Shown one piece after another: positions 1-5,589 of a DNA stretch of 11,579 bases (the first letter of the stretch is position 1; each line of letters begins with the position of its first letter). A program made the position numbers and the translations under genes. Location: assembly GCA_937873435.1 (NCBI GenBank), contig CALMWM010000304.1:1-11579 (forward strand), in the 5' to 3' direction. The notes under the pieces were generated by a model. That model did no database searches. It was not told the origin of the DNA and worked only from the letters and a program-made list of their open reading frames with translations. The stretch is from an uncultured Gallionellaceae bacterium (GTDB taxonomy: Bacteria > Pseudomonadota > Gammaproteobacteria > Burkholderiales > Sulfuricellaceae).

Positions 1-1
1 G

Positions 2-256
2 GGCGGTATCACAGTAACCGTGTTTAATGCGACTACTTTCGGTTCAACGCCGGATATCCTGGGCTACCCGACAGCAAACGTTTCCGGGATCGTTTTGGCT
101 CTGGATAACACCACCGGCTACGATAGCGAGGTCACTCCAAATGGACTTGGTTGGCGTTTTGCACCGATAGGGGTTACGACCTCGGCTACCTGCTATGCGG
201 ACTATATTTCCGGTACTGTAACCGTGTCTGCACCTACTGCAGCGGGTTGTGTTTGA
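2..256 (+). CDS. Probable type IV pilin / pilin-like protein, C-terminal fragment
   Basis: The open frame enters from the window edge (first full codon at 2) and ends at TGA 254-256, leaving 84 C-terminal residues. The GTG at 20 is most likely an internal valine and not the start, because the frame is open upstream of it. The fragment is rich in Thr, Val, Gly and Ser, with alternating beta-strand-like stretches (ITVTVF, SGTVTV) and two cysteines, C64 and C83 of the fragment, the second being penultimate. A Cys pair closing a C-terminal loop is typical of type IV pilins (the D-region disulphide), and small soluble beta-rich tails are common in that family. The diagnostic N-terminal prepilin peptide and hydrophobic helix are outside the window, so this is a judgement from composition and the Cys pair. 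Another extracellular beta-rich protein is possible. A small zinc-ribbon membrane gene follows 20 bases later on the same strand. Confidence 0.45.
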   Translation, partial: GGITVTVFNATTFGSTPDILGYPTANVSGIVLALDNTTGYDSEVTPNGLGWRFAPIGVTTSATCYADYISGTVTVSAPTAAGCV

Positions 257-276
257 TTTATTGATGGTAAGATTTA

Positions 277-495
277 ATGGCTCTGATCAATTGTCCCGAA
301 TGTAGTAACAAGGTAAGTGAATTGGCCGACCGGTGCCCCCATTGCGGGGCACCGGTGGCGATGAGAAATCTAATAGGGAGTACCCCTGCGCAGACCGTCA
401 TCAATATCATTACCATGATCGTTCTGATGTTGCTGGTAGCTATTTTATTGTACATAGGGCTTTATTTGCCGCTGCATCAAAAAGGCGGTTTCTGA
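277..495 (+). CDS. Small zinc-ribbon protein with one transmembrane helix
   Basis: This is a 72-residue protein. Residues 6-23 hold two CxxC knuckles, CPEC (C6, C9) and CPHC (C20, C23), followed by Gly: the usual zinc-ribbon arrangement for binding one Zn ion. Residues about 41-64 form a single very hydrophobic segment (I/L/V/M rich), and a short polar tail (HQKGGF) follows. The predicted product is therefore an inner-membrane protein with a cytoplasmic N-terminal zinc ribbon; that topology is inferred. The ATG at 277 is preceded only by a weak purine-rich GGTAAG at 266-271. It lies 20 bases after the pilin-like stop and is probably co-transcribed with it. Small zinc-ribbon membrane proteins are common and mostly uncharacterised, so no function is assigned; a role linked to pili would rest only on position. 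Confidence 0.75.
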   Translation: MALINCPECSNKVSELADRCPHCGAPVAMRNLIGSTPAQTVINIITMIVLMLLVAILLYIGLYLPLHQKGGF

Positions 496-514
496 TTTTT
501 TCATAATCAATTTA

Positions 515-892
515 ATGCCGATCGACCCCAAGTACCTTCCGTATTTCGAGAATGTCATCGCCAAGGGCGAACGGCAGGGTGAGAAGACGCTGACGCTGTG
601 CTTTAATTGCGTGTCGTCGCGGCTGTTTACCTGGCTGCATCCTACCGGCTTCGGCTAAAAGGATTACCGCCCGATCGACGTAATCGATCTGGAAATCAAA
701 GAAGAAAGCCGGAAAAATCAGACCAACCAGCGCATCGCTCGCATCTTTTGCCTGCACCTGAAAACCTTCATTCCCCAGGCAGAATATCTGGACGAGTGCC
801 GCTTCTTCATGACGCCTTCCCAGTACGAATACAAGAAGGCCGATAAAATCCGCGCGGCAAATGTTGCCGCCGAGCGGGAAATCGAATCCTAA
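515..892 (+). pseudogene. Unrecognised 125-codon gene interrupted by an in-frame TAA
   Basis: From ATG 515 the frame encodes 47 residues (start MPIDPKYLPYFENV, with CFNC at residues 29-32) and then meets TAA at 656-658. The same frame continues without a shift for 77 further sense codons (K49 to S125) to TAA 890-892. The downstream half has protein-like composition, with charged and amphipathic stretches (DVIDLEIKEESRKN; RAANVAAEREIES). Its only ATG is at codon 99, so it has no credible start of its own; this argues for one gene with a nonsense lesion over two genes. Replacing the stop by Tyr (TAC or TAT) would need one base change. There is no good Shine-Dalgarno before 515, and no alternative start exists in frame back to the TAG at 455-457. 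I do not recognise the family. Alternatives are a sequencing error or a truncated 47-residue product. Confidence 0.55.
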
Positions 893-1701
893 ACGGCTAC
901 CGGTGCCTTGATAGCCGGGTGTGGGTCGTATCCTTCCAGACTGAAATCCGCGTATTTGAACGCGAAAATATCCTGCACCGCCGGGTCGATTTTCATGATC
1001 GGCAACGCACGTGGTTCACGCGATAGCTGTTCCCTGGTTTGTTCGAGGTGGTTGAGATAAAGGTGTGCGTCGCCCAGGGTATGCACGAAATCGCCGAGTT
1101 GCAGGCCGCAGACTTGTGCCACCATCATGGTGAGCAGCGCGTACGAGGCGATATTGAAAGGCACCCCGAGAAAGATGTCGGCGCTGCGCTGGTAGAGTTG
1201 GCAGGAAAGCTTGGCCTGTCCCGAGCCTGTCGCTGGGGCCACGTAGAACTGGAAAAATGCGTGGCATGGCGGAAGTTTCATCTTGTCGATATCGGCGACG
1301 TTCCAGGCGGAAACGATCAGGCGGCGCGAGTCCGGGTTGTTTTTGATCTGCTCGATTACCTGGGAAACCTGATCGATATGCCGCCCATCCGGCGTCGGCC
1401 AGGAGCGCCACTGGTAGCCGTAGACCGGGCCAAGATTGCCGTTCGCGTCGGCCCATTCATCCCATATCGAGACGCCGTTTTCCTTCAAGTAGCGGATGCT
1501 GGTGTCGCCCTGCAAAAACCACAGCAATTCGTGGATGATCGACTTCAGGTGGCATTTTTTGGTGGTGACGAGGGGAAAACCGTCCGCTAGGTTGTAGCGC
1601 ATCTGGTAACCGAACACGCTCAAGGTGCCGGTGTCGGTGCGGTCATCCTTGCGGTGGCCGTGATTCATAACGTGTTGCATTAAATCCAGGTATTGGCGCA
1701 T
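889..1701 (-). CDS. thyA: Thymidylate synthase ThyA
   Basis: ThyA methylates dUMP to dTMP using 5,10-methylenetetrahydrofolate, in the cytoplasm, supplying thymidylate for DNA synthesis. The 270-residue product has the full signature: R21 (RTDTGT), the SRR pair R126/R127 binding phosphate, catalytic C146 in LPPCHAFFQFYV, QRSADIFLG (R172, D175), N183 in PFNIASY, and H213/Y215 in GDAHLYLNH. The C-terminus HPAIKAPVAV matches the usual end. Start chosen at 1701 (MRQYLDLMQ) because homologues begin there; a longer frame to 1770 would add 23 atypical residues and overlap the kinase gene. Relative to the 264-residue E. coli enzyme there is a six-residue insertion near residues 156-161 (PATGSGQ region), between the active-site strand and KLSCQLYQRS. 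The gene lies 41 bases after the kinase stop, and its stop overlaps that of the plus-strand frame by four bases. No dihydrofolate reductase gene follows. Confidence 0.97.
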   Translation of the reverse strand: MRQYLDLMQHVMNHGHRKDDRTDTGTLSVFGYQMRYNLADGFPLVTTKKCHLKSIIHELLWFLQGDTSIRYLKENGVSIWDEWADANGNLGPVYGYQWRSWPTPDGRHIDQVSQVIEQIKNNPDSRRLIVSAWNVADIDKMKLPPCHAFFQFYVAPATGSGQAKLSCQLYQRSADIFLGVPFNIASYALLTMMVAQVCGLQLGDFVHTLGDAHLYLNHLEQTREQLSREPRALPIMKIDPAVQDIFAFKYADFSLEGYDPHPAIKAPVAV

Positions 1702-1742
1702 TGTGGTTCTCGTTGTCGGGTGTTGATTGGTCTTGTTCGGGC

Positions 1743-3134
1743 TTAAAACAATTCGCCTTCCTTGTGCCATTGCGAGGGTTTCAGGTCTTCACCGAAAAGT
1801 CCCTTTTTCTTCTCCGGTGCTTTGGCATGGCTGTCTGGCGATTTACTGGTGGTGCTTGAGGATGCTGCCGGTTCCTTGGCGCTCTTGGCGTTTTGCGCAG
1901 CCTCCGGAGATTTTTCCGTCTTGCCGGATTGATCGGCAACCTGGGATTTTTCCGTGGAAGCGGTTTTCCTGGACACAGTCTTTCTTGGCGGAAGCTGAGC
2001 CTTCTTGTTGTCGGTGCTTGCCGATGCGGCGTTTTGCGCTTCGGTCTGTGGCTCAACTGCCGAAACCTGGCTGGAATTTGCCGGGATTTGCGCGGCGGGC
2101 GAAGCAGACTGGCGCGGAGACGCCAGGAAGGCGATGCCAGTGACCAGGCTCAGCGCCGCGATCGCCCCGGCGCCTATCCATAGTTTCTTGTTTGGGCCTG
2201 TCAGGGCCGCGAATTTGCTGCCGCTTTCACCGCTCACCCAGCCGTTCATCCCGCTACTTGCTGCGGGGTTGAAGGCGGCAATCGTGGTTTCCACATCGGA
2301 ATAATAGGGTTTGCCTTCGGCTGCTGCGATAATCGCGTCGAGAAACTCCTGGCCGCTAGGGAAACGATCTTCCGGGCGTTTAGCCAGTGCTTTGCGCACG
2401 ACACCATCGAATGCCGCGGGAATTTGTACGTTGAGCTGCGAGGGAGCATTCGGTGTGTTGTTCAGCACCTGGTACATGATGGTGGTGGTCGATTCGCCGA
2501 CGAAGGGCTTTTCCCCGGTAAGTAGCTGATACAGGACTACCCCGGCGGAAAACAGGTCGGAGCGTCCATCGACATGCTGCCCCATGAATTGCTCGGGGGA
2601 CATGTAATTCGGTGTGCCCAAAACCAAACCAGTTTGCGTCAGGTTCGACGATTCAAGGCGTGCGATACCGAAATCGGCGATTTTGACCTGCCCATCTTCC
2701 ATCACGATGATGTTGGCGGGTTTGATGTCGCGGTGTACCACCCCGTGCTGGTGCGAATAATTCAGGGCGAGCAGCAGTTGCGACATGATGCCGACTATGG
2801 TCGGCAGCGCGAACCGGGTATTCTCGGCAAACAGTTCCTTGAGTTCTTTGCCCTTGATGTACTCCATCGCGATATAGGCGGTTTCCTGATCCTCGCCGTA
2901 ATCGTAAATAGCGACGATATTGGGATGGTTCAGCCGTCCGCCTGCCTGTGCCTCGCGTTGAAAGCGGGCCAGCATTTCCATAGCCTGATCCTGGTCGAGC
3001 AGTTCCTTGCGGATGGTTTTCAGGGCGACGGTGCGCTGGATAAAGGGGTCATAGCCTTCGTAAACGATACCCATCGCACCGCGGCCGAGTTGGTGGCGTA
3101 TTTCGTATTTACCTAATTTTTGCGGGTCGGACAT
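1743..3134 (-). CDS. Membrane-anchored Hanks-type Ser/Thr protein kinase
   Basis: This 463-residue protein phosphorylates Ser/Thr in target proteins; its targets cannot be told from sequence. The kinase domain spans about residues 10-270 with all key motifs: glycine loop G17-R-G19-AM-G22, ATP-anchoring K39 in VALK, helix-C E61, catalytic loop H134-R-D136-I-K-P-A-N141, metal-binding D154-F-G, and GTPNYMSPEQ (173-182) closing the activation segment. Thr/Ser residues at 162-168 are candidate autophosphorylation sites. A hydrophobic segment at about 318-338 predicts one membrane span, leaving about 125 residues on the periplasmic side. That tail is low-complexity (Ser, Ala, Lys, Pro, Thr) and contains no PASTA or other sensor domain I recognise; it ends in a distinct KKKGLFGEDLKPSQWHKEG stretch. 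The start ATG at 3134 has no strong ribosome site. The gene lies 13 bases after bpt and is probably in the same transcript. Confidence 0.92.
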   Translation of the reverse strand: MSDPQKLGKYEIRHQLGRGAMGIVYEGYDPFIQRTVALKTIRKELLDQDQAMEMLARFQREAQAGGRLNHPNIVAIYDYGEDQETAYIAMEYIKGKELKELFAENTRFALPTIVGIMSQLLLALNYSHQHGVVHRDIKPANIIVMEDGQVKIADFGIARLESSNLTQTGLVLGTPNYMSPEQFMGQHVDGRSDLFSAGVVLYQLLTGEKPFVGESTTTIMYQVLNNTPNAPSQLNVQIPAAFDGVVRKALAKRPEDRFPSGQEFLDAIIAAAEGKPYYSDVETTIAAFNPAASSGMNGWVSGESGSKFAALTGPNKKLWIGAGAIAALSLVTGIAFLASPRQSASPAAQIPANSSQVSAVEPQTEAQNAASASTDNKKAQLPPRKTVSRKTASTEKSQVADQSGKTEKSPEAAQNAKSAKEPAASSSTTSKSPDSHAKAPEKKKGLFGEDLKPSQWHKEGELF

Positions 3135-3147
3135 CGTTGGGAAATGG

Positions 3148-3888
3148 CTAATTAGTCGATGGTATCCCGGTCAAGGGCTGCCATTTATCGTCGATCAGGC
3201 CCTGCAAGGGCTGGAAGTTGATTTTATAAGCCATTTTCGTACTGTTGGCAATCCAGTAGCCGAGGTACAGGTAGGGAAGCTCCAAGCTGCGACACAGGGC
3301 GGCTTGCCACAGAATGTTGTAGGTGCCGAAGCTGACTTGCGGCAGGTCAGGATCGTAAAAGGTATAGACGGAGGAAAGGCCGTCGCTGAGGATGTCGATC
3401 ACGCTCACCATGCGCAAGGCATCGCCATCGCGAAATTCGACCAGTTGCGTGGCGATGTTGCTGGACAACAGGAAGCGCTGGTATTGCTCCTCGTCGTCCT
3501 GATCCATGCCGCCGCCGCTGTGGCGAGTGGCTTGGTAGCGGCGATACAGGCTGTAATGTTCCTCGTTGAAATGCAGTTCCTGGGGCTGAGCTTTCAGGCC
3601 GGCGAGGCGTTTCCAGGCGCGCCGCTGGGTTCGGCTGGGCGCGAGGGCTGCGACATCAAGGCGAACCGGGACGCAGGCATTGCAGGCCAGGCATTGCGGG
3701 CGGTAGGTGTACAGACCGCTGCGGCGAAAGCCGAGGCGCACCAACTGGCCGTAAACGCCCGAGTCCACCAGTTCGTTGGGGGCGGCCATCAACGAACGCG
3801 CGGTCTCCCCCTGCAGATAGCTGCACGGGTAAGGGGCAGTCAGGAAAAACTGAAGGGCATGCGGAGTCAGATCATTCAGCAAGGTCAT
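3148..3888 (-). CDS. bpt: Aspartate/glutamate leucyltransferase Bpt
   Basis: Bpt moves leucine from Leu-tRNA to proteins with N-terminal Asp or Glu, marking them for ClpS-ClpAP degradation in the bacterial N-degron pathway. The 246-residue product has the ATE-type N-terminal domain: TAPYPCSYL with C22, GVYGQLVRLGFRRSG, and the cysteine cluster C66-x-x-C69-x-x-C72 in YRPQCLACNACVPVR. The C-terminal acyltransferase domain includes SSVYTFYDPDLP (172-183) and SFGTYNILWQ through YLYLGYWIANSTKMAYKINFQP. I chose ATG 3888 because homologues begin close to MTLLNDL; an upstream TTG at 3939 would add 17 unrelated residues. With this start the gene overlaps the end of aat by 17 bases, which suggests translational coupling. 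Older annotations call this family arginyl-tRNA-protein transferase; the leucyl specificity is known for bacterial Bpt and is inferred here. Confidence 0.93.
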   Translation of the reverse strand: MTLLNDLTPHALQFFLTAPYPCSYLQGETARSLMAAPNELVDSGVYGQLVRLGFRRSGLYTYRPQCLACNACVPVRLDVAALAPSRTQRRAWKRLAGLKAQPQELHFNEEHYSLYRRYQATRHSGGGMDQDDEEQYQRFLLSSNIATQLVEFRDGDALRMVSVIDILSDGLSSVYTFYDPDLPQVSFGTYNILWQAALCRSLELPYLYLGYWIANSTKMAYKINFQPLQGLIDDKWQPLTGIPSTN

Positions 3889-4570
3889 GATCGAAGCGCC
3901 AGGGGGCTGGTTGGCCGGAAAGGGCGGTGAATTGTTCAATATTTCGTGCGAATTCGGCGCGCGAAATTTCGCGTGCGCCCAGCGAGGCGAGGTGCGAGGT
4001 TTTCATCTGGCAGTCGATCATGCCGAAGTGCCAGCGTTCGAGTTGGCGTACCAGATGCACGAAAGCGATTTTCGAGGTGTCGGTTTGGCGGCTGAACATC
4101 GACTCGCCGTAAAACATTCGTCCCATTGCTACGCCGTACAGTCCTCCCACCAGTTCGCCGTCCACCCAGGTTTCCACCGAATGGGCGAAACCCAGTTCGT
4201 GCAAGTCGCTATAGGCCGCGATCATCGCTTCGCTGATCCAGGTGCCGCCTTGTGCCTCGCGCGGTGCGGCGCAGGCCGCCATCACGGCGCGAAAACTGGT
4301 ATCGGCACGGACTTCGTAACGGTGATTTTTCAAGGTCTTGCGCAGGGAGCGCGACACTTTCAGTTCGCCGGGAAACAGCACCATGCGCGGGTCCGGGCTC
4401 CACCACAGAACCGGTTCGCCCTCATTGAACCAGGGAAAGATCCCTTGCCGGTAGGCGGCCAGCAAGCGTTGCGGCGACAGGTCGCCTCCCGCTGCGAGCA
4501 AGCCGTTGGGTTCGCGCAATGCCGTTGCCGGGGGCGGGAACGGCGTATCGGTGACGAGCCAGGGGATCAC
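3872..4570 (-). CDS. aat: Leucyl/phenylalanyl-tRNA-protein transferase Aat
   Basis: Aat transfers Leu or Phe from tRNA to proteins with N-terminal Lys or Arg, creating primary destabilising residues recognised by ClpS. The 232-residue product is full length for the family and carries its core signatures: LREPNGLLAAGGDLSPQRLLAAYRQG, then GIFPWF, LWWSPDPRMVL, GTWISEAM, ELGFAHSVE, GGLYGVAMGRMFYGESMFSR, and MIDCQMKTSHLASLGA. The start is GTG at 4568-4570: a TAA in the same frame sits six bases upstream, no ATG precedes the conserved N-terminus, and the Pro-rich start (VTDTPFPPP) matches homologues. No recognisable Shine-Dalgarno precedes the GTG, so translation may be weak. The gene is first of the aat-bpt-kinase-thyA series and follows an inverted-repeat region, where its promoter should lie; I could not pick out convincing -35/-10 boxes there. 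Confidence 0.95.
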   Translation of the reverse strand: MIPWLVTDTPFPPPATALREPNGLLAAGGDLSPQRLLAAYRQGIFPWFNEGEPVLWWSPDPRMVLFPGELKVSRSLRKTLKNHRYEVRADTSFRAVMAACAAPREAQGGTWISEAMIAAYSDLHELGFAHSVETWVDGELVGGLYGVAMGRMFYGESMFSRQTDTSKIAFVHLVRQLERWHFGMIDCQMKTSHLASLGAREISRAEFARNIEQFTALSGQPAPWRFDHDLAE

Positions 4571-4592
4571 GTGTTAGTAAAGGCGGTTTTTA

Positions 4593-4701
4593 GTTTTGAG
4601 GGTTTAGTGCGGAGTTGTGGAATGCGCTTCGCACCTGATCCAATCCTGAAGTACTCTGCGCGGCGACCACAACTAAACACTTAACACTAAACATTCAAAA
4701 C
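4593..4701. repeat. Imperfect inverted repeat built from a seven-base unit
   Basis: This lies in the 137-base gap between the DUF302 gene and aat. The outer arms are 17 bases, 4593-4609 (GTTTTGAGGGTTTAGTG) and 4685-4701 (CACTAAACATTCAAAAC), complementary at 15 of 17 positions. Inside them, 4613-4620 and 4667-4674 (AGTTGTGG / CCACAACT) pair perfectly over 8 bases. The right side shows a seven-base periodicity: ACTAAAC at 4672-4678, ACTTAAC at 4679-4685, ACTAAAC at 4686-4692, then a degenerate ATTCAAA at 4693-4699. The left arm carries one unit fewer, so the arms are unequal. A small hairpin TGCG-CTT-CGCA lies in the centre (4623-4633). No ORF or transposase is present. It could be a dispersed palindromic element, a small non-autonomous mobile element or a heptamer repeat cluster. 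Copy number elsewhere is unknown. Confidence 0.7.
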
Positions 4702-4707
4702 TGTCTT

Positions 4708-5097
4708 TTACTTAAGGCTGTCTTTGACTTTTTGCAGGCGCGCCATGACTTCCTGCGCGAGTTCCTGGACGCCTTCCTTCTTCACCAGTTGGGAGAACAT
4801 CACGACCGGGTCGATGAAAGCCACTGTGATCTTGCCGTCTGCTTCTTCGCGCACCACCACGTTGCAGGGCAGCAGCAGGCCGATGTCGGGGTCGGCTTCG
4901 ATGGCGCGATGCGCCAAGGGCGGATTACATGCGCCGAGAATGCGGTAGGGACGCCCGTCGATATTCAGCTTGGCCTTCATCGTGGCTTTCACGTCGATGT
5001 CGGTGAGAACGCCGAAGCCTTCTTTTTTGAGGGCCTCGATGGTTTTTTCCACGGCGCTGTCGAATGGGACGTTCAATTGGGTGCTGAATCCGTACAT
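4708..5097 (-). CDS. DUF302 domain protein
   Basis: This 129-residue protein is a single DUF302 domain of normal length. The core signature is clear: an N-terminal strand-helix (FSTQLNVPFDSAVEKTIEAL), GFGVLTDIDVKATMK at about 28-41, and RILGACNPPLAHRAI (52-66) followed by DIGLLLPCNVVVRE (71-84), with the conserved cysteines C57 and C78. The family forms a small alpha/beta fold; its biochemical role is not established. No signal peptide is visible, so this version should be cytoplasmic. The start ATG at 5097 is supported by an AAAGGAAAG ribosome site (5103-5111). It is third after the Met/Cys-rich gene and the 145-residue gene, separated from the latter by 38 bases that contain a hairpin-T4 structure. 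The two Cys and the metal-related neighbours are compatible with a redox or metal role, which is inference. The stop lies only six bases from the inverted repeat. Confidence 0.9.
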   Translation of the reverse strand: MYGFSTQLNVPFDSAVEKTIEALKKEGFGVLTDIDVKATMKAKLNIDGRPYRILGACNPPLAHRAIEADPDIGLLLPCNVVVREEADGKITVAFIDPVVMFSQLVKKEGVQELAQEVMARLQKVKDSLK

Positions 5098-5124
5098 GGG
5101 AGCTTTCCTTTTTTCAGTTGAGAT

Positions 5125-5144
5125 AAAAGATGCCGTCAGGCATC
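5125..5144 (-). terminator. Possible weak intrinsic terminator or attenuator
   Basis: On the minus strand GATGCC, loop TGAC, GGCATC forms a perfect 6-bp stem (5144-5139 with 5134-5129), followed at once by TTTT (5128-5125) and then A. The stop codon TGA of the upstream 145-residue gene (5136-5138) lies in the loop. The stem is short and the T tract brief, so termination is probably partial. Because DUF302 begins 28 bases further on with no room for an obvious promoter, the structure would act as an attenuator reducing DUF302 expression and not as a full stop. Confidence 0.4.
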
Positions 5145-5573
5145 GGTTTCGATTTCGTGGTGTTCCGCGGCAACCTCGTCGTAAGGGGTATGCGCGTGCG
5201 GCTGTTCGAACAGGTTGAGTTGTTGCGCCGCCGTGCTATTGCTGACGGCAGCTTCCTCTGCGATAGTTGGCAACAGCAGGAAATCTCTAATTTCCGGCCA
5301 TTGCAACTCGCCGTGCGGCAAGGAAACAAATAGCCGTTCGGCGGTTTCCTGGGTCAGCATTTGTTCTTTTCCCGCTTCCAGGTAGAACACCGCGCATTCG
5401 TACAAACAGTCGCGCGCTTCCAGTATCTGGCGGCGGTCATGCAAGGTCAGCAACGCGTTATGCAGGCCGAGCTTGGTCGGCGGATGGATCGAATGATCCA
5501 CCCAATGCGGCTCGCCGTCCGGCTTGCGGTAATCCGGCAGCAAGGATGACCAGTAGCGCACGACGAATTTCAT
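5136..5573 (-). CDS. Unrecognised 145-residue protein with QLNLF clamp-type motif
   Basis: I do not recognise this family. The product has no signal peptide and no membrane span and should be cytoplasmic. Residues 1-60 are mixed with several aromatics (VVRYWSSLLPDY, HWVDHSIHPP), 35-66 look helical with C56 and C60 (LHDRRQILEARDCLYECAVF), and 70-110 are helical and acidic. Near the C-terminus is QLNLF at residues 118-122, flanked by Ala/Gln and by EQP, inside a probably disordered tail ending in acidic and His residues (EVAAEHHEIETDA). QLNLF fits the bacterial sliding-clamp-binding consensus QL(S/D)LF and equals the motif in E. coli UmuC. The start ATG at 5573 lacks a good ribosome site, but the gene begins only 16 bases after the Met/Cys-rich gene, so coupling is likely. 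The convincing length and tight packing among neighbours support a real gene. Confidence 0.75.
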   Translation of the reverse strand: MKFVVRYWSSLLPDYRKPDGEPHWVDHSIHPPTKLGLHNALLTLHDRRQILEARDCLYECAVFYLEAGKEQMLTQETAERLFVSLPHGELQWPEIRDFLLLPTIAEEAAVSNSTAAQQLNLFEQPHAHTPYDEVAAEHHEIETDA

Positions 5574-5589
5574 TGGGGTGGCGAATAGT

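Noticed and set aside
1039..1590. Plus-strand 183-residue open frame
   Set aside because: It is antisense to thyA, which has complete catalytic motifs.
1702..1770. Longer thyA start at 1770
   Set aside because: It adds 23 residues absent from the family and overlaps the kinase gene; MRQYLDLMQ at 1701 matches homologous N-termini.
3889..3939. Upstream TTG start for bpt at 3939
   Set aside because: The extra residues (NNSPPFPANQPPGASI) do not match the family and lie within aat coding sequence; ATG 3888 fits.
3887..4684. Plus-strand 265-residue open frame
   Set aside because: It is opposite aat and runs into the inverted repeat; composition is Cys/His/Arg-rich, typical of an antisense shadow.
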